Below are positions 17,463 to 26,369 of a stretch of 64,000 bases of DNA, one piece after another. The translations under genes and the position numbers were made by a program. The notes under the pieces are model-generated. The model was not told the origin of the DNA. It saw only the letters and a list, made by a program, of their open reading frames with translations, and did not search any database. This DNA is from an uncultured Geobacter sp. (GTDB lineage: Bacteria; Desulfobacterota; Desulfuromonadia; Geobacterales; CAIOGM01). Within the stretch, counting starts at the first letter, position 1. Each line of letters begins with the position of its first letter. The stretch is from contig CAIUWK010000063.1 in the NCBI GenBank assembly GCA_903902855.1, positions 23,567 to 87,566 on the forward strand, read 5' to 3'.

Positions 17463-19787
17463 TTAAGCCTTCTCCACTTTAACCGCGCACTTCTTGTAAT
17501 CCGGTTCCCCTGAAATGGGGCAGAAGGCGTCGATGCAGAGTTCGTTGATCAGCTTGGTCTCGTCAAAGAAGGCGACGAAGATGTTCCCCTTCTCCGATTT
17601 CCCCCGACCGTTGAGATCCACCGGGAGGATGATGGTGCCCCGCCGGGAGGAGATCTTTACCTTGTCCAGGTGCTTGATCCCCAGTTTCCGGGCATCATCG
17701 GGGTTCATCTCGCAGACCGCCGCCGAATAGGCTCGTTTCAGTTCCGGTACCCGGCCGGTCATAGTTCCCGTGTGCCAGTGTTCCAGGACCCGACCGGTGC
17801 AGAGCCAGAAGGGGTACTCCTTGTCCGGCGACTCCGCGGGGGGTTCGTAGGGGCGAGCCCAGATCACCGCCTTGCCGTCATCCTTCTTGTTCTTGTAAAA
17901 CTTGATCCCTTCCCCCTTTTTTACATAGGGGTCATACCCCTCGGCGTAGCGATAGAGGGTCTCCTTGCCGTTGACCACCGGCCAGCGCAAGCCCCGGGCC
18001 TTGGTGTATGCCTCGTAGGGGGCCAGATCTTTCCCCTGTCCTTCTCCAAACTTCCGGTACTCTTCCCACATCTCCTTGTGGAGCGTCCTGGGGTTGTAGG
18101 GGAAGAGCGCCCCATGCCCCATGCGCCGGGCAAACTCCATGATCTGCCAGAGATCGTCCCTGGCCTCTCCCGGCGGCTCCACCTGTTTGAACCACTGTTG
18201 GGTTCGTCTCTCGGCGTTGCCGTAGGCCCCCTCCTTCTCCACCCAGCCGGCGGAGGGGAGGATCACGTCGGCCAGTTCCGTGGACTTGGTGGGGTAGATG
18301 TCGGAGACGACGATGAACCGTCCGTCACCCTTGCGGGCCCCGGCCCGGTAGCGGTTCAGCTTGGGCATGGACTGGAACGGGTTGGTGACCTGAATCCAGA
18401 TGCATTTCAGATCCCCACGGTCCAGGGCGCGGAACATCTCCATGGTATGCATGGACGGTTTGTCCGGGATCGTCGTCACCGGGACGTTCCAGATCTTGGC
18501 AGCCTTTGCCCGATGCTCCGGATTGGTCACCACCATGTCCGCCGGGAGTCGGTGGGTGAAGGTACCCACCTCACGGGCCGTGCCGCAGGCTGAGGGCTGG
18601 CCGGTGAGAGACATGGGGTTTTCTCCGGGCCGGCAGATCTTGCCGGTGAGGAGATGGACGTTGTAGGCCAGATTGTTGACCCAGGTTCCCCGGGTATGCT
18701 GGTTGAATCCCATGGTCCAGAGGGAGTTGACCTTCCGGCTCTTGTCGCCATAGAGAGCGGCCATCTCCTCGATGCTTTGCACCGGAACACCGGAGAGTTT
18801 GGAGACGTATTCGGGGGTGTAGAGTTTCAGGAACTCCTTGTACTCCTCAAACGTTATCCCCTTGGGCTCATCCACCAGGAGTTTGGTTCGATCCTCCAGG
18901 CCGTAGCCGATGTTCTCCTTCCCCTTCTTGAAGACCACATGCTTCCTGATGAAATTCTCGTCGTACTTCTTGTCCCGGACGATGATATGGGCGATGCCGT
19001 TGAGGAGCGCCAGGTCTGACTGGGGGTTGAACCGGACGTACATGTCGGCCATCTGGGAGGTGCGGGTCCGGCGGGTGGCGATGTCGATGATCTTTACCCT
19101 GGGATTCTTCAGCCGGTTGTCGATGAGCCGGGAGAAGAGGACCGGGTGGCACTCGGCCATGTTGGCCCCCCAGAGGAAAAAGGTATCCCCCAGGTCCAGG
19201 TCGTCATAGCACCCCATGGGCTCGTCGCTGGCAAAGGTGGACATGAAACCGGTTACCGCCGAGGCCATGCAGAGGCGGGCGTTGGGCTCCACGTTGTTGG
19301 TGCCGATCCCCCCCTTGAAGAGCTTGCTGGCGGCATACCCCTCGAAAATGGTCCACTGCCCAGAACCGTAGACGGCCACGGAGTTGGGGCCATGTTTCTC
19401 GATATTCTCCTTATACTTGGAGGCGATAAGTGCCATGGCTTCATCCCATGACGCTTTCCGGAATCCCTTTCCTTCGCGGATGAGGGGGGTGGTGAGGCGG
19501 TCCTTGCCGTTGAGGATCTTGGCCAGGAAATACCCCTTGATGCAGTTGAGCCCCCGGTTTACCGGGGCTGCCGGATCACCCTTGGTGGCGACGACCTTGC
19601 CATCCTTTACCCCCACGAGTACCCCGCAGCCGGTGCCGCAGAAGCGGCAGGGGGCTTTTCCCCAGGTGATGCCGTCGTTGGCGGCCTCGGCCTGGGCCAC
19701 GATCCCCCGGGGTACGGCGACCCCGGCGGCGGTAAAGGCGGCTGCGGCAGCGCCGGCCTGCAGAAACTTTCGTCTGGTCCATTCCAT
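17463..19787 (-). CDS. napA: Periplasmic nitrate reductase catalytic subunit
   Basis: 774 residues, a molybdopterin (bis-MGD) oxidoreductase reducing nitrate to nitrite in the periplasm. A Tat signal (RRKFLQAGAAAAA) opens the protein. A [4Fe-4S] site is formed by Cys47, Cys50, Cys54 and Cys82 (CRFCGTGC ... NCIKG). Cys173 in ARLCMASAVTGF is the expected molybdenum ligand, as in NapA. The C-terminus holds the MGD-binding motif TGRVLEHWHTGTMTGRVP. The length fits the shorter monomeric-type NapA group rather than membrane NarG. It starts two bases after the napD stop. Assimilatory nitrate reductase is an alternative, but the Tat signal and napD argue for Nap. Confidence 0.93.
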   Translation of the reverse strand: MEWTRRKFLQAGAAAAAFTAAGVAVPRGIVAQAEAANDGITWGKAPCRFCGTGCGVLVGVKDGKVVATKGDPAAPVNRGLNCIKGYFLAKILNGKDRLTTPLIREGKGFRKASWDEAMALIASKYKENIEKHGPNSVAVYGSGQWTIFEGYAASKLFKGGIGTNNVEPNARLCMASAVTGFMSTFASDEPMGCYDDLDLGDTFFLWGANMAECHPVLFSRLIDNRLKNPRVKIIDIATRRTRTSQMADMYVRFNPQSDLALLNGIAHIIVRDKKYDENFIRKHVVFKKGKENIGYGLEDRTKLLVDEPKGITFEEYKEFLKLYTPEYVSKLSGVPVQSIEEMAALYGDKSRKVNSLWTMGFNQHTRGTWVNNLAYNVHLLTGKICRPGENPMSLTGQPSACGTAREVGTFTHRLPADMVVTNPEHRAKAAKIWNVPVTTIPDKPSMHTMEMFRALDRGDLKCIWIQVTNPFQSMPKLNRYRAGARKGDGRFIVVSDIYPTKSTELADVILPSAGWVEKEGAYGNAERRTQQWFKQVEPPGEARDDLWQIMEFARRMGHGALFPYNPRTLHKEMWEEYRKFGEGQGKDLAPYEAYTKARGLRWPVVNGKETLYRYAEGYDPYVKKGEGIKFYKNKKDDGKAVIWARPYEPPAESPDKEYPFWLCTGRVLEHWHTGTMTGRVPELKRAYSAAVCEMNPDDARKLGIKHLDKVKISSRRGTIILPVDLNGRGKSEKGNIFVAFFDETKLINELCIDAFCPISGEPDYKKCAVKVEKA

Positions 19788-19789
19788 GT

Positions 19790-20068
19790 TCAGCTCTCCT
19801 TATCGTCTGCGCTGTGGGTATCCGGCTCCCCTTGGGTGAGATCCTCGAAATTGTGATAGGCAAGGCGGACCGTCTGTACCCCCTCCATGTCGGAAAGTCG
19901 CTTGACCATGTCAACCTCCCCCTGCACCGTCTCCGATTCGATGACGGCGATGATGGTATTGCCATCGGGAGTGCCGTGTACCTGGACCCCGTTCTCGGCG
20001 TCGATGAGGGGAGTAAGTGCCTCTGAACTGCCGGGAAGGCAGGTGATGACGACTCCGGAAATTGGCAT
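19790..20068 (-). CDS. napD: NapD-like chaperone for nitrate reductase maturation
   Basis: 92 residues. NapD binds the Tat signal of NapA and delays export until the cofactor is inserted. The small ferredoxin-like fold begins PISGVVITCLPG, and the central part GNTIIAVIESETVQGEVDMVKRLSDMEGV matches the family pattern. The start at 20066-20068 is supported by GGAGG upstream; longer frames lack similarity. It is the first gene of the nitrate/nitrite operon and lies two bases ahead of napA. The acidic C-terminal tail is not part of the fold. Confidence 0.88.
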   Translation of the reverse strand: MPISGVVITCLPGSSEALTPLIDAENGVQVHGTPDGNTIIAVIESETVQGEVDMVKRLSDMEGVQTVRLAYHNFEDLTQGEPDTHSADDKES

Positions 20069-20151
20069 GGGAAAACCTCCGACAACAGGGTTCAGGCGGG
20101 AGTGCCGCCATAAAAGGCGTCTCATCTTCCCCTCCCCCGGGAGAGAAGTCT

Positions 20152-20165
20152 TTGACGTAGGTCAA
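20152..20165. promoter_or_regulatory. FNR/DNR/HcpR-like palindromic operator upstream of napD
   Basis: TTGACGTAGGTCAA is a perfect 5+5 inverted repeat (TTGAC-N4-GTCAA), the general shape of CRP/FNR-superfamily sites; HcpR sites in delta-proteobacteria are similar, as I recall. It lies 84 bases upstream of napD and 182 bases upstream of the divergent CoA-binding gene, so it could serve either. Confidence 0.5.
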
Positions 20166-20346
20166 TTCAGATTTTGTTTATCTCCGGAGATGTCGGCAGC
20201 CGCCACCTCCTCCGGTGTGAGACGTTGCGCCGCGGGTTTTTCAACGGGATGAAAGGGATTGAACATTTCAACAGCGGGTGGTATGTAGATGATCCCGTAG
20301 CAGAAAAAAACAGGCTGCGGCAGCGACATCTGAAAGGAGAATCATC

Positions 20347-20751
20347 ATGATCACCGATACCGACCTGGGAGCTTTTTTCTCTTCACCAGCCTACGGCGTG
20401 GCCGGCGCCTCCACCAACCGGGAGAAATACGGCAACAAGGTCCTTCGCTGCTACCAGCAGAATGGCCGGAAGGTCTACGGCATCAATCCCCGGGCCGTGG
20501 AGATTGAAGGGGCTGCCTGCGTGGCAGCTGTGGCGGAGCTTCCGGACGAGGTGCAGAGCATCTCCATCATCACTCCTCCCGCCATCACCGAGCAGGTGGT
20601 CACGCAGGCCATTGCCCGGGGGATCAAAAATATCTGGATGCAGCCCGGCGCCGAGAGTCCCCGGGCCGTGGAGGAGTGCCGAAAAAACGGCGTCAATGTC
20701 ATCGCCGACGGGAGCTGTATTCTGGTGGTGCTGGGGTACAGCGATCATTGA
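20347..20751 (+). CDS. CoA-binding protein (YccU-like)
   Basis: 134 residues forming a single CoA-binding Rossmann domain: GVAGASTNREKYGNKVLRCY near the N-terminus, then VYGINPR, ISIITPP and a C-terminal ADGSCILV. Related to the CoA-binding half of succinyl-CoA synthetase alpha, without catalytic partners; function unknown. The start has AAGGAG upstream. It is transcribed divergently from the nap operon and shares the intergenic region carrying the FNR-like box. Confidence 0.88.
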   Translation: MITDTDLGAFFSSPAYGVAGASTNREKYGNKVLRCYQQNGRKVYGINPRAVEIEGAACVAAVAELPDEVQSISIITPPAITEQVVTQAIARGIKNIWMQPGAESPRAVEECRKNGVNVIADGSCILVVLGYSDH

Positions 20752-20937
20752 AGGAGATGAGGTAAGAGATGGACACTGAACTGCTGAGTCAACTGAGGCG
20801 GGTGTTGTCTTCCCTGGAATGGGGGAGGGGGATGAGGAGCAGGTGATTCTCTGATCCCGGCAGAAGGGGGACCGAAGCGGCAGGATCGCCTATCAGTTTG
20901 CCGGTAACTGGGTGGGGAAGAGACTACTGGAGAGGGA

Positions 20938-21273
20938 TTAAGATATTTTCCAGTGAACCGCCAGCCAGAGCGTGGGGGTGTCCGGTGCTGTCCACTCTAC
21001 CCGGTGCCGACAGTGAGCGGTTAGGAGAAGATGATCGCCGATCTTCAACACACGAGGGTGCGTCTCACCTTCAATGAGTATCTGCGCCTGCCCTGAGAGT
21101 AGCAGGACCCACTCGTCCCATTCCTGGTCGTACCACTCCCCTTCCGGTGTCGCCTGGCCATGGGAGACGATCCGTTCGATTCTGACCCCGTCCCGCTCTA
21201 CAATGGGCTGGAATACCTCGGCAAGGGTGGCTTCGGGGAGGTCGGTAAGAAGATTTCCGATTACGATACTCAT
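20938..21273 (-). CDS. Cupin domain protein
   Basis: 111 residues of a single cupin barrel. The two motifs are visible as EWYDQEWDEWVLLLSGQAQILIEGE and a later HRVEWTAPDTPTLWLAVHW. The first-motif pattern of His/Glu metal ligands is only partly present, so enzymatic activity is uncertain. ATG 21271-21273 follows an AAGGA sequence; the longer frame to 21300 lacks cupin similarity. No clear operon partner; the ACAGG repeat lies just upstream. Confidence 0.8.
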   Translation of the reverse strand: MSIVIGNLLTDLPEATLAEVFQPIVERDGVRIERIVSHGQATPEGEWYDQEWDEWVLLLSGQAQILIEGETHPRVLKIGDHLLLTAHCRHRVEWTAPDTPTLWLAVHWKIS

Positions 21274-21314
21274 AAAATAATCCTTGGGAAAGCAGCCCAC
21301 ACACGGAAAAAGGC

Positions 21315-21418
21315 TTTTAACAGGGATATACAGGATAAACAGGGAAAAAACATGCGAAAAACAGTCATTTTGTTTTTAAAGTCTTGAATCCTGTCCATCC
21401 TGTTCATCCCTGTAAATG
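21315..21418. repeat. Intergenic inverted repeat, ACAGG family, copy 2
   Basis: Left arm 21315-21344 (three CAGG units), right arm 21389-21418 (inverse complement), spacer about 44 bases. Sequence of the arms closely follows copy 1 at 5009-5105; the spacers differ. Confidence 0.85.
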
Positions 21419-21487
21419 TTAGTTCCTGATTTTCTCCGTGCCTCCTTCGTACAACTGCGTTTTGAGGATAACTGATTTTTGTAACGT

Positions 21488-21520
21488 AAAAGGGACGACC
21501 CGCGATGGTGTCGTCCCTTT
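21488..21520 (-). terminator. Terminator of hemL
   Basis: AAAGGGACGAC and GTCGTCCCTTT form a perfect 11-base stem with a ten-base loop, 26 bases after the hemL stop; on the minus strand it ends in a run of four T. Confidence 0.75.
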
Positions 21521-21545
21521 CATTATCGGCTATCTGCTCCGTCGC

Positions 21546-22829
21546 CTACAGCCCCTTGAACGCCTTTCGGGCCGCGGCTATGGTCCGGTCCATCTCCGCC
21601 TCTCCATGGGCGATGGAGACGAAGCCGGTCTCGAACTGGGAAGGGGCCAGATAGATCCCCTCGTTCAGCATGGTCCGGAAGTATTTGGCGAAGGCCTGAG
21701 TGTCGCAGCGCGCGGCGCTGTCCCAGTCCCGGACCTCACCACCGGTGAAGAAGGCGCAGAACATGCTCCCCACCCGGGTGGAGAAGAGAGGATAACCGGC
21801 ATCCTTGGCCGCCTGGGCGATGCCGTCGGCCAGATAGGCGCTCTTGGCCTCCAGTTCGTCATAGAAACCGGGGCGTTGGAGGAGTTTCAGTGCGGCGATA
21901 CCGGCGGACATGGCCAAGGGGTTGCCGGAGAGGGTTCCCGCCTGATAGACGCCGCCGGAAGGGGAGAGCTGCGCCATGATCTCTTTCTTGCCGCCGAAGG
22001 CCCCCACCGGGAGGCCGCCGCCGATGATCTTACCCAGAGTGGTCATGTCCGGGGTGACCCCGTACAGCTCCTGGGCCCCGCCGTAGGATACCCGGAAGCC
22101 GGACATAACTTCGTCGAAGATGAGGATAGCCCCTTCCTGGGTACAGATATCACGCAGCCCTTCCAGAAAACCTTCGGCGGGGGGGACTGTCCCCATGTTA
22201 CCGGCAACCGGTTCCACGATGATGCAGGCAATTGTTCCGCTGTTCTCGGCGAAGAGGGCCCGGACTGATTCCAGGTCATTGAAGCGGGCGGTGAGGGTAT
22301 GCTTGGCAAAATCCTTGGGAACGCCGGGGGAGTCGGGGACGCCGAAGGTGGCGGCTCCGGAGCCGGCCTTCACCAGGAGGGAGTCGGCGTGACCGTGGTA
22401 ACAGCCGGAGAACTTGAGGATATTGTCCCTCCCGGTGTACCCCCGGGCCAGCCGGATGGCGCTCATGGTCGCCTCGGTGCCGGAGGAGACCATCCGGACC
22501 ATCTCGATGGAGGGGACCGCGGCGATGACCATCTCCGCCAGGGTGATCTCCAGTTCGGTGGGGGCGCCGAAGCTGCTGCCGCTGACGGCGGCATCCTGTA
22601 CCGCCTTGACTATCTCCGGCCGGCAGTGCCCCAGGATCATTGGCCCCCAGGAGCCGACATAGTCAATGAACTCGTTGCCGTCGGCGTCGGTGATCCGGCA
22701 GCCGGATGCCTTGGTGATGAAGAGCGGGTCAGCCCCAACGGAGCGGAAGGCGCGCACCGGGCTGTTTACCCCGCCGGGGATCAGCTCCTTGGCGCGGGCG
22801 AAGAGTGCGGAAGAGTTAGTCGTGTTCAT
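21546..22829 (-). CDS. hemL: Glutamate-1-semialdehyde 2,1-aminomutase
   Basis: 427 residues. This PLP enzyme makes 5-aminolevulinate from glutamate-1-semialdehyde in the C5 route to haem. Characteristic sequences are [50 protein letters not shown] and [16 protein letters not shown] with the PLP lysine. The start at 22827-22829 ([10 protein letters not shown]) has GAGGTG upstream; a longer frame to 22892 is not supported. It stands alone between a terminator and its own promoter. Haem supply fits the many cytochromes in the window. Confidence 0.97.
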   Translation of the reverse strand: MNTTNSSALFARAKELIPGGVNSPVRAFRSVGADPLFITKASGCRITDADGNEFIDYVGSWGPMILGHCRPEIVKAVQDAAVSGSSFGAPTELEITLAEMVIAAVPSIEMVRMVSSGTEATMSAIRLARGYTGRDNILKFSGCYHGHADSLLVKAGSGAATFGVPDSPGVPKDFAKHTLTARFNDLESVRALFAENSGTIACIIVEPVAGNMGTVPPAEGFLEGLRDICTQEGAILIFDEVMSGFRVSYGGAQELYGVTPDMTTLGKIIGGGLPVGAFGGKKEIMAQLSPSGGVYQAGTLSGNPLAMSAGIAALKLLQRPGFYDELEAKSAYLADGIAQAAKDAGYPLFSTRVGSMFCAFFTGGEVRDWDSAARCDTQAFAKYFRTMLNEGIYLAPSQFETGFVSIAHGEAEMDRTIAAARKAFKGL

Positions 22830-22882
22830 GGTGACACCTCGTTGTATGTCGATAGTCGGGGATAGATGAGTCAAGTCCGGAT

Positions 22883-22911
22883 TTCGTAGCATTACCGGGT
22901 AAGATTGTCAA
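22883..22911 (-). promoter_or_regulatory. Predicted sigma-70 promoter of hemL
   Basis: On the minus strand TTGACA (22906-22911), a 17-base spacer and TACGAA (22883-22888). The hemL start lies 54 bases downstream. Confidence 0.45.
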
Positions 22912-22979
22912 CGGTGAAAGCCGGAGAGGGTGCAATTCAAGCTGTTGGCCCGTAGTCGGATGATTTGCTTCATGTCATC

Positions 22980-23729
22980 TCAACGTGTTCTCTCAGGTGG
23001 AAAAAATCTGCGTCTGAACGCCTTGATCAGGCAGTTGACAAAGATTCGGTATGCCTGACGTGCGGATTTCTCCTTGTTGAACAGTTCGGGATGAACGACA
23101 GGAAGAGCCCCCATATTGACAGCGAGCTTCCCCTTGACCACGGCTTCCACCGGTTCTTCTCCCGCTACAAAAAAGAGAATATTCTGCCGGTACCACCAGG
23201 GTATTTGAGTGTCGTTCCAAATCTTAGCTCTCAACGTGTCCCTGACATGATACCCCTGTTCTGAAAAAAGAGTCACCCAGTAAGAAGGCCACTGTTCGTT
23301 TACATGGCCTCGGCCTGTTTGCCCTGGAATAGCTGCGGAAAAGAGGATGCAGTCGGAAAGTGAGGTGAGAAATTTAATAAAATCTCCGGCGTTGGCAGGA
23401 CTGATGTGCTCTGCGACTTCGAGGTTTATTGCAAGGTCAAATCTACGTTGAAAGGCTAGATTTATGGGAAAATAATTAAAATCATACGGATTGAAACAGT
23501 GATGCGGTATTTCGAGATACTCTTTGTCGACCCATGGTCCGTCGACACCCTGTATGTCATGAGCGCCGCGTTGTTGCAGAACGTTGAGCCACGTTCCGAC
23601 CCCGCAACCAATGTCTATGGCTGAGGTAATAGAAGGGCGCTCTTCCGTTACGAGTGACAAAATAGTCTCGGCGGCATATCGGGTTTTCATGTTGCGTTGT
23701 GCGTAGAATCCTTGAGAGTAAAGAGACAT
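22980..23729 (-). CDS. Class I SAM-dependent methyltransferase
   Basis: 249 residues. SAM-binding motif I is AIDIGCGVGTWL near residue 37, followed by an acidic strand end GVDGPWVD and motif IV-like DLAINLEVAEHI. The C-terminal third is basic and without known domain. Substrate unknown; similar proteins occur in polysaccharide or glycan clusters, but no such neighbour is present. ATG 23727-23729 has GGGAG upstream. The gene and its upstream 330 bases are noticeably more AT-rich than the flanks, suggesting recent acquisition. Confidence 0.8.
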   Translation of the reverse strand: MSLYSQGFYAQRNMKTRYAAETILSLVTEERPSITSAIDIGCGVGTWLNVLQQRGAHDIQGVDGPWVDKEYLEIPHHCFNPYDFNYFPINLAFQRRFDLAINLEVAEHISPANAGDFIKFLTSLSDCILFSAAIPGQTGRGHVNEQWPSYWVTLFSEQGYHVRDTLRAKIWNDTQIPWWYRQNILFFVAGEEPVEAVVKGKLAVNMGALPVVHPELFNKEKSARQAYRIFVNCLIKAFRRRFFPPERTR

Positions 23730-24063
23730 CCATTCTCCCTTTTGACTGGTTGATTCGTGAAGAGTCACATTATCGGGGCAGAATAACAAAATGCCGTTCG
23801 TACGTCAGCAACAACTTTTCCGCACAGGGAGAGCCCTGTTGTGACCTTCGGATCAGCAGGGAGTGTCGCGGCGGAGGTTGTCATACCACCTAGAGTCCGT
23901 CAAATTGGAGACTGTTCAAGGCTCAGGGATCATGGTACGGTGAAGCGTCGGAACGAGTTGCGATCGGTGATTGAGCCTGATACCTATCGCAATACATATC
24001 GGGCCTCCACGATGGGTTGTTCCGAATCCCGGACGCTCTCTGCTCTTCTCACGAGAAATTGAC
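23730..24063. other. Intergenic region between the methyltransferase and pncB
   Basis: About 330 bases of mixed composition between divergent genes. I saw no convincing gene, promoter or repeat in it. Confidence 0.4.
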
Positions 24064-25485
24064 ATGCGCTACTCGCCGTTACTGACGGATCTCTATGAAC
24101 TGACCATGCTGGCCGGCTACCTGGAAGAGGGGATGACGGAGCAGCGAGCCGTCTTCGACCTCTTTTTCCGGACCAACCCTTTTGAGGGGGGATACGCGAT
24201 TTTCGCCGGGCTGGAGTCCGCCCTGGTGTACCTGGAGAATCTCCGCTTCTCCCCCGAGGAGCTGGTCTATCTGGGAACTCTGGGACTCTTCAAGCCACAC
24301 TTCACTGAATTTATGCGGGATTTCAGGTTCCGGGGATGCGTGACGGCGCCGCCGGAAGGGACGGTGGTTTTTGCCGGGGAGCCGCTTCTCACCGTGGAGG
24401 GGAGCCTGGCCGAGGCCCAGTTCGTGGAGACGGCGCTCCTCACCATCATCAATTACCAGACACTGGTGGCCACCAAGGGAGCCCGGATGGTTCAGGCTGC
24501 AGCCGGTGGGACGGTCGTGGAGTTCGGCCTGCGCCGGGCCCACGGACCCGACGGCGGACTCTCCTGCAGCCGGGCCGCCTGCGTGGGTGGTGTCAGGGGA
24601 AGCAGCAACGTCCTGGCGGGGATGGAGTATGGTATTCCCATGCGCGGTACCCAGGCTCATAGCTGGATCATGGCCTTTCACGACGAGCTGACTTCCTTTC
24701 GGGCCTATGCCGCCGCGTTTCCCGGCAGCTGCATCCTTCTCGTGGATACCTGGGATACCCTCAAGAGCGGCGTTCCCCACGCCATCACGGTGGCCCGGGA
24801 GCTGCGGGAACAGGGGCATCGGCTGCAGGGTATCAGAATCGACTCGGGTGATCTGGTCTACCTCTCCCGGGAGGCTCGGCGAATGCTGGACGAGGCCGGA
24901 TTTCCCGAAGTAAAAATCGTCGGCTCTAATGACCTGGACGAGTATCTCATGGACTCCATGAAAAATGAGGGGAGTCGTATCGATATCTACGGTGTGGGGA
25001 CCCGCCTGGTTACCTGTGCCGGACCCGGGGGGGGCGCACTGGGTGGGGTCTACAAATTGGTAGAGCTGGAGGGGCGCCCCCTGCTCAAGCGTTCTGAGGA
25101 TCCGGCCAAGTCGACCATTCCGGGGCGCAAGCGACTGCTCCGGGTCATGACACAGGAGGGGCGATTCCTGCAGGATCTCATCTGCCTGGAGGGGGAGGAG
25201 CCGCAACCGGGGGATACGGTATACGACCCGGCGAATTCACTCCGGCAGGTGACCCTTCCCGTCGGAGTCCGCCTGGGCGATCTGCGGGGAGTGGTGATGC
25301 GGGACGGTGTGCGTTGTGGGAGGATCGAGACGCTGGATGAGATGGCCGACCGTTCCCAACGGGAAGTGGCGCTGCTCCCGGAGGGGTGTCGCCGCTTCGT
25401 CAATCCCCATCGGTACAAGGTTTCGGCGACGGCCCGGCTCAGGGAGCTGAGGGAGCGGCTACTCGCCGAGCATGAGGCGGATTAA
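24064..25485 (+). CDS. pncB: Nicotinate phosphoribosyltransferase
   Basis: 473 residues. Converts nicotinate and PRPP to nicotinate mononucleotide in NAD salvage. Typical segments are LLTDLYELTMLAGYLEEG at the N-terminus, LRRAHGPDGG, the GTQAHSW region and LLVDTWDTLKSG with RIDSGDL. ATG 24064 is chosen because sequence before it lacks similarity; its ribosome binding site is weak. It lies 145 bases before pncA, which makes its substrate; the ACAGG repeat fills the gap between them. Confidence 0.95.
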   Translation: MRYSPLLTDLYELTMLAGYLEEGMTEQRAVFDLFFRTNPFEGGYAIFAGLESALVYLENLRFSPEELVYLGTLGLFKPHFTEFMRDFRFRGCVTAPPEGTVVFAGEPLLTVEGSLAEAQFVETALLTIINYQTLVATKGARMVQAAAGGTVVEFGLRRAHGPDGGLSCSRAACVGGVRGSSNVLAGMEYGIPMRGTQAHSWIMAFHDELTSFRAYAAAFPGSCILLVDTWDTLKSGVPHAITVARELREQGHRLQGIRIDSGDLVYLSREARRMLDEAGFPEVKIVGSNDLDEYLMDSMKNEGSRIDIYGVGTRLVTCAGPGGGALGGVYKLVELEGRPLLKRSEDPAKSTIPGRKRLLRVMTQEGRFLQDLICLEGEEPQPGDTVYDPANSLRQVTLPVGVRLGDLRGVVMRDGVRCGRIETLDEMADRSQREVALLPEGCRRFVNPHRYKVSATARLRELRERLLAEHEAD

Positions 25486-25510
25486 CCGCAAAACAGTATT
25501 CACAAAACAA

Positions 25511-25597
25511 TATTTACAGGGATGAGCAGGATAGACAGGAAAAAAGCGGAAAACAGATCCGTTTCTATCCTGAACATCCTGTACATCCCTGTTAATT
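25511..25597. repeat. Intergenic inverted repeat, ACAGG family, copy 3
   Basis: Left arm 25511-25540, right arm 25563-25597, short spacer of about 22 bases. Arms follow copies 1 and 2. It lies between pncB and pncA. Confidence 0.85.
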
Positions 25598-25630
25598 TAA
25601 AATTTGGTGTAACGAAAACGGGAGAGCGAT

Positions 25631-26212
25631 ATGGAACGAGACGCGGCGCTTTTGATCGTTGATGTCCAGAACGATTTCTGTCCCAAGGGGGCGCTCCATG
25701 TCCCGGAGGGGGACCGGGTGGTAGAGCCCCTCAACCGGGCCATCCGGAGGTTTCAGGAGGAAGGGCTCCCCATATTGGCCAGCCGCGATTGGCATCCAAC
25801 GGTGACGCGCCATTTTCAAGAGTACGGCGGAATCTGGCCGGCTCACTGTGTCCGGGATACACCGGGCGCCCTTTTTCATCCCGACCTGCGGCTACCCTGG
25901 GACGCGGTGATCATCTCCAAGGGAACCGATCCGGAGAGAGACAGCTATTCGGCTTTCGACGGGACAACTGCGGAGGGGATGTTGCTGGAGGAATTTCTTG
26001 AGACACAGGGAGTCCACCGACTCTATGTGGGAGGTCTGGCCACCGACTACTGCATCAAAGCCACGGTCCTGGAGGGGCTCCTGCTGGGGAGGAAGATTAC
26101 CCTCCTCCTGGACGCCGTTGCCGGGGTTGATCTGGAGCCGGGGGATTCGGTCAGGGCGCTGGAAGTCATCCGTCAGGGGGGAGGGATATTGAGCCGGGTG
26201 GACGAGCTGTGA
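25631..26212 (+). CDS. pncA: Nicotinamidase (isochorismatase-like hydrolase)
   Basis: 193 residues. Deamidates nicotinamide to nicotinate, feeding pncB. The catalytic triad is visible as Asp in LLIVDVQNDF, Lys in VIISKGTD and Cys in GLATDYCIKATVLEG. The metal-site region RDWHP is also present. A GGAGAG precedes the start. With pncB it forms a two-step NAD salvage route next to the nuo operon, whose substrate is NADH; this neighbourhood may be coincidental. Confidence 0.92.
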   Translation: MERDAALLIVDVQNDFCPKGALHVPEGDRVVEPLNRAIRRFQEEGLPILASRDWHPTVTRHFQEYGGIWPAHCVRDTPGALFHPDLRLPWDAVIISKGTDPERDSYSAFDGTTAEGMLLEEFLETQGVHRLYVGGLATDYCIKATVLEGLLLGRKITLLLDAVAGVDLEPGDSVRALEVIRQGGGILSRVDEL

Positions 26213-26340
26213 GGGGGGATAAACGGGTTACCACTGCATGCATCAACGGTGGGATAGGGGGAATATGAGAGAATGTGTGTTATGAAAATGAGGGCAAAAG
26301 AAAACACTTATAGAACAGACATATTTTTTCGACTTTTTAC

Positions 26341-26369
26341 TTGACAATAGCACCATGAATACAATATTT
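26341..26369 (+). promoter_or_regulatory. Predicted sigma-70 promoter of the nuo operon
   Basis: A consensus TTGACA at 26341-26346 is followed after 16-17 bases by AT-rich AATATT/ATATTT at 26363-26369, in the most AT-rich stretch of the 263-base gap. The nuoA start lies about 107 bases further on. Confidence 0.45.

Noticed and set aside
20769..20846. A 25-codon frame with an upstream GGAGATGAGG between the CoA-binding gene and the cupin
   Set aside because: Too short, and the frame after it looks like unrelated intergenic sequence; possibly a gene relic but not supportable.
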